From positions 310,615 to 374,614 of the forward strand of contig NZ_JACKVK010000011.1 of NCBI RefSeq assembly GCF_025823185.1: a stretch of DNA of 64,000 nucleotides, read 5' to 3'. Position 1 is the first letter of the stretch, and every line of letters begins with the position of its first letter. The DNA is from Mycobacterium yunnanensis. Its GTDB lineage: Bacteria > Actinomycetota > Actinomycetes > Mycobacteriales > Mycobacteriaceae. The notes beneath the pieces were generated by a model. The model ran no database searches, was not told the DNA's origin, and saw nothing but the letters and a program-made list of their open reading frames with translations. This document shows, piece after piece, positions 8,270 to 17,464 of this stretch. The position numbers and the translations under genes are program-made.

Positions 8270-8829
8270 GACTGAGCCGCCCACTCGTCTGCCAGCAACT
8301 GGCGGGTGTCGCGGAGCAACTGCGGAATGACCTTGGAACTTCCGATGACGGTGATGAAGTTGGCGTCGCCGCCCCAGCGCGGCACGACGTGCATGTGCAG
8401 GTGTTCGGCGAGGCTGCCGCCCGCCGAGTGGCCAAGGTTGAGGCCGACGTTGAAGCCGTGCGGCCGGGAGACGGCCTTCATCACGCGAATGGCCTTCTGG
8501 GTGAAGGCCATCAATTCGGCGCTCTCGGCGTCGGTGAGGTCCTCCAGTTCGGAGACCCGGCGGTAGGGCACCACCATCAGGTGGCCGGGGTTGTAGGGGT
8601 AGAGGTTCAACACCGCGTAGACGAGTTCGCCCCGGGCGACCACCAGGCCGTCCTCGTCGGTCATCCCCGGGATGTCGGTGAACGGCTCCGACGAGCCGGC
8701 CGATCCCGACCCGCCCTGCACCTTCGCCTCGGCGATGTAGTTCATCCGGTGCGGGGTCCACAGCCGTTGCAGGTGGTCGGGCTCCCCGATGCCACGGTCG
8801 ACGATCGTGTTCTCCGGGTCCACCGTCAC
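8266..8829 (-). CDS. HIT-family Ap4A phosphorylase-like protein
   Basis: 187 residues. The histidine triad is HLHMHVVPRW, and the upstream VLNLYPYNPGHLMVVPYR is the HIT signature. The M. tuberculosis counterpart Rv2613c is a diadenosine tetraphosphate phosphorylase, which cleaves Ap4A with inorganic phosphate to ADP and ATP. The GTG start at 8829 overlaps the thrS stop by four bases. That is a sensible pairing, because aminoacyl-tRNA synthetases are a main source of Ap4A. Confidence 0.92.
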   Translation of the reverse strand: MTVDPENTIVDRGIGEPDHLQRLWTPHRMNYIAEAKVQGGSGSAGSSEPFTDIPGMTDEDGLVVARGELVYAVLNLYPYNPGHLMVVPYRRVSELEDLTDAESAELMAFTQKAIRVMKAVSRPHGFNVGLNLGHSAGGSLAEHLHMHVVPRWGGDANFITVIGSSKVIPQLLRDTRQLLADEWAAQS

Positions 8830-10868
8830 ACCGTGACCAATTCTGCGGTGGGAGCGGCATTCTCGCGTCGGGCGATCCAGTCCACGATGGCCTCGACGGC
8901 GACGTCGCGCGGGACGCCGTTGACCTGGGTGCGGTCACCGAACCGGAAGCTCACCGCGCCGGCCTCGACGTCGCGGTCGCCGGCGAGCAGCATGAAGGGC
9001 ACCTTCTGATTGGTCTGGTTGACGATCTTCTTCGCCATCCGGTCGTCGCTGGCGTCGACCTCGACTCGGACGCCACGCGACTTCAGTTGCGCGGCAACGT
9101 CTTCGAGGTAGGGCACGTGCGCGTCGGCGACGGGGATACCGACCGCCTGCACCGGCGCCAACCAGACGGGGAATGCGCCGGCGTAGTGCTCGGTCAGCAC
9201 GCCGAAGAACCGCTCGATCGACCCGAACAGGGCGCGATGGATCAGCACCGGCCGCTGCCGGCTGCCGTCGGGACCGGTGTACTCCAGCTCGAAGCGCTCG
9301 GGCATGTTGAAGTCCAGCTGAATCGTCGACATCTGCCACGTGCGACCCAGGGCGTCCTTGACCTGCACGGAGATCTTCGGACCGTAGAACGCCGCACCGC
9401 CCGGGTCGGGCACCAGATCCAGACCCGAGGCCTCGGCAACCTCGCGCAGCGTGGTGGTGGCCTCCTCCCAGTCCTCGTCGGAGCCGACGTACTTGTCGGG
9501 ATCCTTGGTCGAGAGTTCCAGGTAGTAGTCGTCGAGGCCGTAGTCGGCGAGCAGTTCCAGCACGAAGGTCAGCAGCGAGGTCAGCTCGCCGCGCATCTGC
9601 TCGCGCGTGGTGTAGATGTGCGCGTCGTCCTGGGTCATGCCGCGCACCCGGGTCAGCCCGTGCACCACGCCGGACTTCTCGTAGCGGTACACCGAGCCGA
9701 ATTCGAAGAGCCGCAGCGGAAGTTCACGGTAGGACCGCCCGCGCGCCCGGTAGATCAGGTGGTGCATCGGGCAGTTCATCGGCTTGAGGTAGTAGTTCTG
9801 GCCGGGTTTGCGCACGGTGCCGTCGTCGTTGAGCTCCTCGTCGACGTGCATCGGGGGGAACATGCCGTCGGCGTACCACTCGAGATGCCCCGAGGTGATG
9901 TAGAGGTGTTCCTTGGTGATGTGCGGGGTGTTGACGAACTCGTAGCCGGCCTGCTCGTGCTTGCGCCGGGAGTAGTCCTCGAGCTCGCGGCGAATGATGC
10001 CGCCCTTGGGGTGGAACACCGGCAGCCCGGAGCCCAGCTCGTCGGGGAAGCTGAACAGGTCCAGTTCGACGCCCAGCTTGCGGTGGTCGCGGCGCTGGGC
10101 CTCCTCGATCAGTTCGAGGTGGCGGTCCAAGGCCTCTTGGCTCTCCCAGGCGGTGCCGTAGATGCGCTGCAGGCTGGCGTTGGCCTGGTTGCCCCGCCAG
10201 TACGCCGCCGAGCTACGGGTCAACTTGAACGCCGGAATGTACTTGGTGGTCGGAATGTGCGGACCGCGGCACAGGTCGCCCCAGATGCGTTCCCTGGTGC
10301 GGGGATTGAGGTTGTCATAGGCGGTCAGCTCGGTGCCGCCCACCTCCATCACGTCGGGGTCGCCGGACTTGTCGTCGATCAGTTCCAGCTTGTAGGGCTC
10401 GTCGGCGAGATCCTCACGTGCCTCGTCATTGGAGGAGTACACCCGGCGGTCGAAGAGCTGACCGTCCTTGACGATCTTCTGCATGCGCTTCTCGAGAGCC
10501 GCGAGATCCTCGGGGGTGAAGGCGCGGGGCACCTCGAAGTCGTAGTAGAAGCCGTCGGTGATCGGGGGGCCGATGCCCAGTTTGGCCTCCGGGAACAACC
10601 CCTGGACCGCTTGGGCCAGGACGTGGGCCGCGGAGTGACGGATGACGCTGCGCCCGTCCTCGGTGTCGGCGGCCACGGGGGTGACCTCGGCGTCGGCGTC
10701 GGGAATCCACGACAGGTCCCGCAGGCGTCCTTCAGCGTCACGTACGACGACGATCGCGTCGGTGGCTCCTCGACTGGGCAGCCCGGCGTCACGAACCGCC
10801 GAGCCTGCCGTGGTCCCGGCAGCGACCCGGATCGGGGCTGCTGGGGCAATGCTGGCGACGGCGGTCAT
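8826..10868 (-). CDS. thrS: Threonyl-tRNA synthetase
   Basis: 680 residues, a class II synthetase charging tRNA-Thr. Order of domains: short N-terminal TGS-like part, editing domain with RHSAAHVLAQAVQG, catalytic core with the zinc-site PMNCPMHHLIY and motif 2 YEKSGVVHGLTRVRGMTQDD, motif 3 around PVLIHRALFGSIERFFG, and a C-terminal anticodon-binding domain. ATG 10868 has AGGAG nine bases upstream. It heads the leftward PIM operon with direct overlap into the HIT gene, as in other mycobacteria. Confidence 0.97.
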   Translation of the reverse strand: MTAVASIAPAAPIRVAAGTTAGSAVRDAGLPSRGATDAIVVVRDAEGRLRDLSWIPDADAEVTPVAADTEDGRSVIRHSAAHVLAQAVQGLFPEAKLGIGPPITDGFYYDFEVPRAFTPEDLAALEKRMQKIVKDGQLFDRRVYSSNDEAREDLADEPYKLELIDDKSGDPDVMEVGGTELTAYDNLNPRTRERIWGDLCRGPHIPTTKYIPAFKLTRSSAAYWRGNQANASLQRIYGTAWESQEALDRHLELIEEAQRRDHRKLGVELDLFSFPDELGSGLPVFHPKGGIIRRELEDYSRRKHEQAGYEFVNTPHITKEHLYITSGHLEWYADGMFPPMHVDEELNDDGTVRKPGQNYYLKPMNCPMHHLIYRARGRSYRELPLRLFEFGSVYRYEKSGVVHGLTRVRGMTQDDAHIYTTREQMRGELTSLLTFVLELLADYGLDDYYLELSTKDPDKYVGSDEDWEEATTTLREVAEASGLDLVPDPGGAAFYGPKISVQVKDALGRTWQMSTIQLDFNMPERFELEYTGPDGSRQRPVLIHRALFGSIERFFGVLTEHYAGAFPVWLAPVQAVGIPVADAHVPYLEDVAAQLKSRGVRVEVDASDDRMAKKIVNQTNQKVPFMLLAGDRDVEAGAVSFRFGDRTQVNGVPRDVAVEAIVDWIARRENAAPTAELVTV

Positions 10869-10943
10869 CGGTGGGTTCTCCTGGAGAGGTGACGGGTGCG
10901 TTGGACGCGACCATGGTATCGGGGTGGGTGCGGGGGCGAACGC

Positions 10944-11366
10944 TCAAGACCCCAGGCCGAGGGGACTCTTCAACCACGGCCATTCGAGACCGAACAGACC
11001 GGCGACGAAGCTGAGCGCGCCGAACAACCAGAGGGTGGCGACCACCACGGCCGAGGTGAGCACGACGCCGAGCACCTTGACCCACAGGCCCTGGGCCGAG
11101 AACCACTCCATGACGCGGTCGTAGCGCTCCTTGGTGAATCGCAACAACCGATGCGCCCATTCGAATTCGGTCGCCAGGATGCCCAATCCGAGGAAGACGA
11201 TGGCCCATCCCGGCCCCGGGTAGGGAATCGCCAGGATGCCAAGACCCAGCACCGCCAGCCCGACCACCCCGACCACGATGCGGTAGGTGAGGTCGTAGGT
11301 GGGTCGTTCGCGCAGACCGTCGCGCCACCGCCCCCAGCGGCGCTTGGCGTCGGCGAGCCTGCTCAT
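10944..11366 (-). CDS. TIGR02611-family transmembrane protein
   Basis: 140 residues. Two predicted hydrophobic hairpins (IVVGVVGLAVLGLGILAIPY with PGPGWAIVFLGLGILATEF, and VLGVVLTSAVVVATLWLFGA) follow a basic N-terminus. The PGPGW turn and the EFEWAHRLL stretch match the TIGR02611 membrane family of actinobacteria (Rv2617c position). Function unknown. The ATG overlaps the stop of the hotdog thioesterase upstream (ATGA), so the two probably form an operon of their own ahead of thrS. Confidence 0.82.
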   Translation of the reverse strand: MSRLADAKRRWGRWRDGLRERPTYDLTYRIVVGVVGLAVLGLGILAIPYPGPGWAIVFLGLGILATEFEWAHRLLRFTKERYDRVMEWFSAQGLWVKVLGVVLTSAVVVATLWLFGALSFVAGLFGLEWPWLKSPLGLGS

Positions 11367-12010
11367 GGCTGCCCCGGCAGCAAGGTGAGGAACAACGCCT
11401 CGGCCTCGCACACCACGGTGTCGCCGTCCAGGAGGCGGCCGGAGAGGAAGATCTTTCGCCCGTCGATCCGGTCGATACCCGCGTCCACTCGTAACTCCTT
11501 CTCCACCGGCACGATTCTGCGGTAGTCGACGTGCAGGAAGGCCGTGCGCTGCCGCGGGCTCTCGCTGAGCTTGAACGCGGTGTACCCCAGCAGCGAGTCG
11601 AACAGCAACGCCAGCGCACCACCGTGCACCGCACCGTTGCGGCCCAGGTGGAAGCGGCGGAAGCGGGCCGTGCCCACGACGCGGCCGTCGACCGTCCGCA
11701 GGTCCACCGGCACCTGCATGATGTTGCCCCGGTTCGGCAGATCCATCCGGCGCCCCGACGGCGACCGCCACTCGTCGGCGTCGTACGGCGTCAGCAGGGC
11801 GTTGACGTCCTCGATCAGGTCGGCGGCCCGCGTCACGACGTCATCGGGCGCATTCGCGCTGCGAGTCAGATCCTGCAGCGTGCGGACGGCTTCGACGAAG
11901 CGTCCGTAATCGGGCCCGCCGCTGGTGGTGGGCACCGGCGGGTTGAAGCCGCCGCCGGATCCAGCGGTGTCGGGATGGGGCGCCACCCGACAACCGTATT
12001 GCCTCGGCAT
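11363..12010 (-). CDS. PaaI-type hotdog thioesterase
   Basis: 215 residues. The C-terminal half is a hotdog domain: LGRNGAVHGGALALLFDSLL carries the central helix with the GG(A)L pattern typical of the PaaI/4HBT group, preceded by a beta-rich RFRRFHL. The first 80 residues are family-specific. Such proteins hydrolyse acyl-CoA; the acyl group here is unknown. The ATG at 12010 gives MPRQYGCRVAPHPD; a start nearer the domain is possible because the first 25 residues are poorly conserved in appearance. Confidence 0.85.
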   Translation of the reverse strand: MPRQYGCRVAPHPDTAGSGGGFNPPVPTTSGGPDYGRFVEAVRTLQDLTRSANAPDDVVTRAADLIEDVNALLTPYDADEWRSPSGRRMDLPNRGNIMQVPVDLRTVDGRVVGTARFRRFHLGRNGAVHGGALALLFDSLLGYTAFKLSESPRQRTAFLHVDYRRIVPVEKELRVDAGIDRIDGRKIFLSGRLLDGDTVVCEAEALFLTLLPGQP

Positions 12011-12031
12011 TCGCCGCGGCCCACCCGGTTG

Positions 12032-12898
12032 CTACTGGTCGGTGTCGTCGAGCGCCGCGAACTCCTCGTCGGTGAGGGTGACCTCGGCCGCCGAGACGTT
12101 CTCCTCGAGGTGGTTGACACGTGAGGTGCCCGGGATCGGCACCATGACCGGTGACCGCTTGAGCAGCCAGGCGACGGCCAGCTGGGAGGGTTTCACGCGG
12201 TGCTTGGAGGCGATGCGTTGCAGCGGGCCGCCGTCGGCGACGAGCGGCCCCGAGCCCAGCGGCGCCCACGGGATGAAGGCGATGCCCTGGTCTTCGCAGG
12301 CCTGCAGCAACGGGTCTGCGGTGCGCTCGGCCATGTTGTAGCGGTTCTGCACCGAGGCGATGGAGGCGACCTTTTGCGCCGCGGTCAACTGCTCGACGGT
12401 GATCTCCGAGAGCCCGATGTGGCGGATCTTGCCTTCCTTCTGCAGCGCGGCCAGTTCGCCGACCTGGTCCTCGGCGGGGAACTTCGAATCGATGCGGTGC
12501 AGCTGGAAGAGGTCGATGCGGTCGGTGCCGAGCCGGCGCAGGCTCATCTCGACCTCTTGGCGCAGGTATGCCGGGAAGCCGAGTGGCGTCCACTGGTTCT
12601 CACCGGTCCGCAGCAGCCCGGCCTTGGTGGCGACGACGAGACCGTCGCGATACGGGTGCAGCGCCTCGCGGATCAGTTCCTCGGCCACGTACGGGCCGTA
12701 GCTGTTGGCGGTGTCGAAGAAGTCGATGCCGAGTTCGACGGCGCGGCGCAGGACGCGGACGGCCTCGGCACGGTCGTCGGGCGGTCCCCAGATGCCGTTG
12801 CCGGTCAGCCGCATGGTGCCGAAGCCCAGCCGGTTGACGGTGAGATCCCCACCGATGGCGAACGTTCCGGAGGCACTGGCGACGGGTTGGGTGGTCAC
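12032..12898 (-). CDS. Aldo/keto reductase
   Basis: 288 residues. An NADPH-dependent TIM-barrel oxidoreductase with the full catalytic tetrad: Asp and Tyr in FFDTANSYG, Lys in VVATKAGLL and His in LFQLHRID. The cofactor loop is IPGTSRVNHLEENV. GTG 12898 was chosen because it precedes the conserved FAIGGDLTVNRLGFGTMRL closely; the frame runs on to 12970 with no family resemblance and would enter the divergent DUF1990 gene. Substrate unknown. Confidence 0.9.
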   Translation of the reverse strand: MTTQPVASASGTFAIGGDLTVNRLGFGTMRLTGNGIWGPPDDRAEAVRVLRRAVELGIDFFDTANSYGPYVAEELIREALHPYRDGLVVATKAGLLRTGENQWTPLGFPAYLRQEVEMSLRRLGTDRIDLFQLHRIDSKFPAEDQVGELAALQKEGKIRHIGLSEITVEQLTAAQKVASIASVQNRYNMAERTADPLLQACEDQGIAFIPWAPLGSGPLVADGGPLQRIASKHRVKPSQLAVAWLLKRSPVMVPIPGTSRVNHLEENVSAAEVTLTDEEFAALDDTDQ

Positions 12899-12935
12899 CG
12901 TTCGACGGTACCTCCGCTGATGGCATGGTGGGCCG

Positions 12936-13433
12936 GTGAAGTCCAGCGACCTGGCCGGCCTGCCGTTCACCTACGCCGAGGTGGGCGCCACCGCGGGCCC
13001 ACCGCCGCCCGGGTATCACCACCTGCACGCCTCGGCGGTGATCGGGCATGGGCGGGCGAGGTTCGCCGACGCCGTCGAGCAGCTGATGCGGTGGGGCATG
13101 CAGCGCGGCGCCGGGCTGAGCGTCGACGCCACGACCGAGGTGGCGGCCGTCGGGTCGGAGGTCGTCGTCGGTCTCGGTCCCGTGCGGGCGCCGTGCCGGG
13201 TGGTCTACGTCCTCGACGAGCCCGACCGCAGGGGCTTTGCCTACGGCACGCTGCCCGGCCACGCCGAGAGCGGTGAGGAACTGTTCGCAGTGCGCTACGA
13301 CCCGTCCGACGATTCGGTGCACGCGGAGGTAAGCGCCTTCTCGCGACCCGGAACGTGGTGGAGCAAGCTGGCCGGGCCGGTGACGTCGTCATTGCAGCGG
13401 ATCGTGAGCCAGCGTTATCTGCGGGCGATCTGA
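12936..13433 (+). CDS. DUF1990 family protein
   Basis: 165 residues. DUF1990 proteins are small beta-rich soluble proteins, related in plants to seed UPF0548 proteins, with no assigned reaction. Visible family blocks are LPFTYAEVGAT, FADAVEQLMRWGMQRGAGL, RRGFAYGTLPGHAESGEE and VSAFSRPGTWWSKLAGPV. It is divergent from the aldo/keto reductase across only 37 bases and is followed 12 bases later by the MBL-fold gene. Confidence 0.85.
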   Translation: MKSSDLAGLPFTYAEVGATAGPPPPGYHHLHASAVIGHGRARFADAVEQLMRWGMQRGAGLSVDATTEVAAVGSEVVVGLGPVRAPCRVVYVLDEPDRRGFAYGTLPGHAESGEELFAVRYDPSDDSVHAEVSAFSRPGTWWSKLAGPVTSSLQRIVSQRYLRAI

Positions 13434-13445
13434 GGTGGTTCGGCG

Positions 13446-14231
13446 ATGAAGGTGCACCACCTCAACTGCGGCACGATGGACTCCCCCGGTGCGCCGACCG
13501 TCTGCCACGTCCTGTTGCTCGAGACCGACGCCGGGCTGGTGCTGGTCGACAGCGGCTTCGGGTTGCTCGACTGCGCGGACCCCCGCCGCATCGGCCCGTC
13601 ACGACGGGTGATCCGGCCGCGGTTCCAGGTGCACGAGACGGCGGCCAAGCAGGTCGAGGGGCTGGGCTTCGCTCGCTCGGACGTCCGCCACGTCGTCGCC
13701 ACGCACTTCGACGTCGACCACGTGGGCGGCATCGCGGACTTCCCGGATGCTCACATCCACGTCACCGCCGCGGAGGCACTCGGCGCGACGAACCCGCCGA
13801 CGCGGATGGAGAAGCTCCGCTTTCGACCGTCGCAATGGGCCCACGGACCCCACCTCGTGGAACACGAGCCGACCGGCGAGAAGTGGCGCGGCTTCGCTGC
13901 GGCGAAGGAACTGGACGTCATCGCTCCGGGCATCGTGCTGGTCTCATTGCCCGGTCACACCCGCGGGCATGCCTGCGTGGCGGTCGACGCGGGCCATCGC
14001 TGGGTGCTGCACTGCGGCGACGCGTTCTACTACGAGGGCACCCTCGACGGCCGCTCCACGGTGCCGTGGGGGCTCAAGTGGTCCGAGATGCTCGTCGCGT
14101 TCGACCGAAAGGCGGTACGCGACAACCACTCCCGGCTGGCCGAACTTTACGCCCACCGCGACCCGAATCTGCTCGTCGTCTCGGCCCACGACCCGAGGCT
14201 CCTCGCCGACGCCGTCTCCACCAGCGTGTGA
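13446..14231 (+). CDS. Metallo-beta-lactamase-fold hydrolase
   Basis: 261 residues. The metal site reads HFDVDHVGG, an HxDxDH variant of the usual HxHxDH, with later ligands in LPGHTRGHA (His) and LHCGDAFYY (Asp). The N-terminus MKVHHLNCGTMDSP resembles lactonase/glyoxalase II-like members. The reaction is unknown; hydrolysis of an ester, lactone or thioester is the general expectation. It lies in a short same-strand run with the DUF1990 and DUF2237 genes. Confidence 0.85.
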   Translation: MKVHHLNCGTMDSPGAPTVCHVLLLETDAGLVLVDSGFGLLDCADPRRIGPSRRVIRPRFQVHETAAKQVEGLGFARSDVRHVVATHFDVDHVGGIADFPDAHIHVTAAEALGATNPPTRMEKLRFRPSQWAHGPHLVEHEPTGEKWRGFAAAKELDVIAPGIVLVSLPGHTRGHACVAVDAGHRWVLHCGDAFYYEGTLDGRSTVPWGLKWSEMLVAFDRKAVRDNHSRLAELYAHRDPNLLVVSAHDPRLLADAVSTSV

Positions 14232-14258
14232 CGGCGCCGGGTGCGCGATACTGGCGCC

Positions 14259-14645
14259 ATGCCCGATCGCAACGTCCTCGGCGGCCTGCTCGACCCGTGC
14301 GGCACCGACCCGCTGACCGGGTTTCAGCGCGACGGTTGCTGTTCGACGGGTCCGGAGGACGTGGGGCTGCACACCATCTGCGCGGTGGTGACCACCGAGT
14401 TCCTCGAGCATCAACGGTCGATCGGCAACGACCTGACCACACCGGTGCCGCAGTACCGGTTTCCCGGCTTGGTGCCAGGTGACCGGTGGTGCGTCACCGC
14501 GCTGAATTGGCTTCGCGCACATCGCGACGGGGTGGGCACCCCGGTGGTGCTGGCCGCGACCCACGAGCGCACCCTCGACGTGGTGCCGCTGGAGGTGCTG
14601 CGCGAGCACGCCGTCGACGTGCCCGACGACCTCGGCGGCCTATGA
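14259..14645 (+). CDS. DUF2237 family protein
   Basis: 128 residues. The cysteine-containing signature LLDPCGTDPLTGFQRDGCC then STGPEDVGLHTICA is diagnostic of DUF2237, a small soluble family of unknown function found widely in bacteria. ATG 14259 was preferred over GTG 14241 because MPDRNVLGG is the usual N-terminus. It lies 28 bases after the MBL gene. Confidence 0.88.
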   Translation: MPDRNVLGGLLDPCGTDPLTGFQRDGCCSTGPEDVGLHTICAVVTTEFLEHQRSIGNDLTTPVPQYRFPGLVPGDRWCVTALNWLRAHRDGVGTPVVLAATHERTLDVVPLEVLREHAVDVPDDLGGL

Positions 14646-14851
14646 TCCGGGGCTCCCGACTTGGCATCACCGTGCGTCGATCTCTGCAGCCGAGGTGGGT
14701 CGGCGTCGAAGATGGGTGGGTGAGCTGCGCAGACGTGCCGGCGCGTCACCGAGGCGACCGCCGGCGCCGGGGCCGTCGAGGCGCCGCACCGGAATGCCGG
14801 GCACGCGCGAGCGCGTTGTGCTGGTGACCGTGACCGAAAGGGAGAACACCC

Positions 14852-16018
14852 GTGCCAGGTAGTTCCGATCCGCTTCATCTGGCCGTCGCGTTGGACGGCA
14901 CGGGATGGCATCCCGCGTCGTGGCGCGAGCCGGACGCCCGACCGGCCGATCTGCTGACGGCGGGGTACTGGACCGATCTGGTCGCCGAGGCCGAGCGCGG
15001 TCTGCTGGACTTCGTCACCATCGAGGACGGGTTGGCGCTGCAGTCGGAGCATCCGCTGCGACCTGACGACCGGACCGATCGGGTGCGTGGCCGCCTGGAC
15101 GCCACCCTCATCGCCGCGCGGGTGGCTCCGCGCACCCGACACATCGGGTTGGTGCCGACGGTGATAGCCACCCACACCGAACCGTTCCACGCGTCCAAGG
15201 CGATCGCGACCCTGGACTACGTGAGCTCGGGTCGGGCCGGCGTGCGCATTCAGGTGTCGGCGAGCCCGGCGGTGGCCAAGCACTTCGGCCGTCGGGTGAT
15301 ACCTCAGGACGGCGGAGCCGAACTCATGAGCGAGGCAACCGATTACGTCGAGGTCATTCGTCGACTGTGGGACAGCTGGGAGGACGACGCCGAGATCCGC
15401 GACGTCGCCACGGGACGGTTCGTCGACCGCGACAAGTTGCACTACGTCGACTTCGAGGGACGCTGGTTCTCGGTCAAGGGTCCGTCGATCACCCCAAGAC
15501 CGCCGCAGGGCCAGCCCGTCGTCGCCGCCCTTGGCCACGTCGACGCGGCCTACCGGCTCATCGCCGCGGGCGCCGACGTCGGATTCGTCACCCCCCACGA
15601 CGCCCGGGAGACCACGGCAATCGTCGAGGAGATCGCCGGGCACCGGGCGGGTGGTCCGCCGGTGCGGGTCTTCGCCGATCTCGTGGTGTTCCTCGACGAC
15701 ACGGCCGCCGCGGCGCGATCGCGGCGCGACCGGCTCGACGAGGTCGCAGGCAGCGCCTTGCGCAGTGACGCCGAGATCTTCACGGGCACACCAGCCGACT
15801 TGGCCGACCTCCTCCAGCAGTGGCACGACGCCGGGGCCGACGGTTTCCGGCTGCGCCCAGCCGCCCTGCCACACGACCTGCTGCAGATCACCGACGGGTT
15901 GGTTTCCGAACTGCGCGCGCGGGGGGCATTCCGGGCCTCGTATGCGAACGCCAGCCTGCGTGACTCACTTGGACTGTCCCGTCCCGCCAACCGGTACTCG
16001 ACCGCCGCGACCTCCTAG
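14852..16018 (+). CDS. LLM-class flavin-dependent monooxygenase
   Basis: 388 residues with a luciferase-like TIM barrel. Such enzymes use FMNH2 from a separate reductase to oxygenate a substrate. TIEDGLALQSEH, HIGLVPTVIATHTEPFHASK and ATLDYVSSGRAGVRIQVS are the barrel blocks shared with the NtaA/SnaA group. GTG 14852 has AGGGAG upstream. The 206 bases before it show no recognisable leader structure. Substrate unknown. It is followed nine bases later by a second LLM gene. Confidence 0.85.
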   Translation: MPGSSDPLHLAVALDGTGWHPASWREPDARPADLLTAGYWTDLVAEAERGLLDFVTIEDGLALQSEHPLRPDDRTDRVRGRLDATLIAARVAPRTRHIGLVPTVIATHTEPFHASKAIATLDYVSSGRAGVRIQVSASPAVAKHFGRRVIPQDGGAELMSEATDYVEVIRRLWDSWEDDAEIRDVATGRFVDRDKLHYVDFEGRWFSVKGPSITPRPPQGQPVVAALGHVDAAYRLIAAGADVGFVTPHDARETTAIVEEIAGHRAGGPPVRVFADLVVFLDDTAAAARSRRDRLDEVAGSALRSDAEIFTGTPADLADLLQQWHDAGADGFRLRPAALPHDLLQITDGLVSELRARGAFRASYANASLRDSLGLSRPANRYSTAATS

Positions 16019-16026
16019 GAATCTCG

Positions 16027-17400
16027 ATGTCCAAGCCCTTGAAGCAGATTCACCTCGCCGCGCACTTCCCGGGTGTCAACAACACCACGGTGTGGAGTGA
16101 CCCCGCCTCCGGCAGCCACATCGACTTCGAGTCGTTCGTCCACTTCGCCGAGACGGCCGAGCGCGGCAAGTTCGACTTCATGTTCCTGGCCGAGGGGCTG
16201 CGCCTGCGCGAGCAGGGCGGGGAGATCTACGACCTCGACGTCGTCGGCCGGCCCGACACGTTCACCGTGTTGGCCGCGCTGGCCGCGGTCACCGAACGAC
16301 TCGGCCTGACGGGCACCATCAACTCGACGTTCAACGAACCCTACGAAGTCGCACGGCAATTCGCCTCGCTCGACCACCTCTCCGACGGCCGCGCGGCGTG
16401 GAACGTCGTGACGTCATGGGATGCGTTCACCGGAGAGAACTTTCGGCGCGGCGGCTACCTGGCCGAAGATCAGCGATACCAGCGCGCGGAGAGCTTCCTC
16501 GCCGCCGCGCACGTCCTCTTCGACTCCTGGCGGGGGGACGAGATCGTCGCCGACAAGGTCGGCGGGGTATACCTCGCCGACGCGGCGGCCGGATCGTTCA
16601 CTCATTCCGACGCCCACTTCGACATCGGCGGCCGCTTCAACGTGCCTCGCAGTCCGCAGGGCCGACCGGTCATCTTTCAGGCCGGCGACTCCGACCACGG
16701 TCGCGAATTCGCCGCCGCGGGGGCCGACGCGATCTTCTCCCGGCACGGCACCCTGGAGGACGGACAGGCGTTCTACGCCGACGTGAAGGGCCGGCTCGCC
16801 AAGTACGGCCGCCGAGATGACCAATTGCTGATCCTGCCCGCGGCGACGTTCGTACTGGGCGACACCGACGCCGAGGCCGCCGACATCGCGCACGACGTGC
16901 GGCTGGCGCAGGTGTCGCCGCAGACGGCCATCAAGTTCCTCGAGCAGCTCTGGAACCGCGATCTCTCCGATCACGACCCGGACGGGCCGTTGCCCTCGGT
17001 GGATCCGGTGGTCGGGGAGAACACCATCGCCCGCGGCCGGGCCAGCGTGCGGATGTACCGCGATCCCGTCGCCACCGCACGCGAGTGGCGGGCGCGGGCC
17101 GAGGCCGAGGGTCTGTCGTCGCGCGAGCTCATCGTGGAGGTCACCGGACGGCAGAACTTCGTCGGATCGGCACAGACGGTCGCCGAGCGGATCGACCATC
17201 TCGTCCAGGCCGACGCCAGCGACGGCTTCATCCTGGTGCCGCATGTCACCCCGGGCGGCCTCGACCCGTTCGTCGACCAGGTGGTGCCGCTATTGCAGGA
17301 ACGCGGCACCTTCCGCTCGGACTACGAGGGCACGACGCTTCGGGACCACCTCGGGCTGTCCGTGCCGGCCGGGGCCGTCGGCGCGGCATCGGCCGTGTAA
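16027..17400 (+). CDS. NtaA/DmoA-family FMN-dependent monooxygenase
   Basis: 457 residues, the length of the NtaA/SnaA/DszA/DmoA branch of LLM monooxygenases, which attack amines, sulfides or sulfones with FMNH2. Branch marks are HFPGVNNTTVW, ASLDHLSDGRAAWNVVTSWD and FQAGDSDHGREFAA. It forms a pair with the preceding LLM gene, but no NADH:FMN reductase is adjacent, so the reduced flavin must come from elsewhere. A role in sulfur or nitrogen scavenging is the usual guess and cannot be settled here. Confidence 0.88.
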   Translation: MSKPLKQIHLAAHFPGVNNTTVWSDPASGSHIDFESFVHFAETAERGKFDFMFLAEGLRLREQGGEIYDLDVVGRPDTFTVLAALAAVTERLGLTGTINSTFNEPYEVARQFASLDHLSDGRAAWNVVTSWDAFTGENFRRGGYLAEDQRYQRAESFLAAAHVLFDSWRGDEIVADKVGGVYLADAAAGSFTHSDAHFDIGGRFNVPRSPQGRPVIFQAGDSDHGREFAAAGADAIFSRHGTLEDGQAFYADVKGRLAKYGRRDDQLLILPAATFVLGDTDAEAADIAHDVRLAQVSPQTAIKFLEQLWNRDLSDHDPDGPLPSVDPVVGENTIARGRASVRMYRDPVATAREWRARAEAEGLSSRELIVEVTGRQNFVGSAQTVAERIDHLVQADASDGFILVPHVTPGGLDPFVDQVVPLLQERGTFRSDYEGTTLRDHLGLSVPAGAVGAASAV

Positions 17401-17464
17401 GGGCAAGGACCCCAGCGGGGCGGTTTACGATCGGAGTTTGCCGGCCTGAAGCAAGGGACACCGC

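Noticed and set aside
14646..14851. SAM-type or other riboswitch before the LLM pair
   Set aside because: The conserved SAM-IV/S-box core words are absent and no consistent pairing was seen.
17401..17464. c-di-AMP (ydaO) riboswitch before kup
   Set aside because: The gap is only 64 bases, far too short, and lacks the conserved core.
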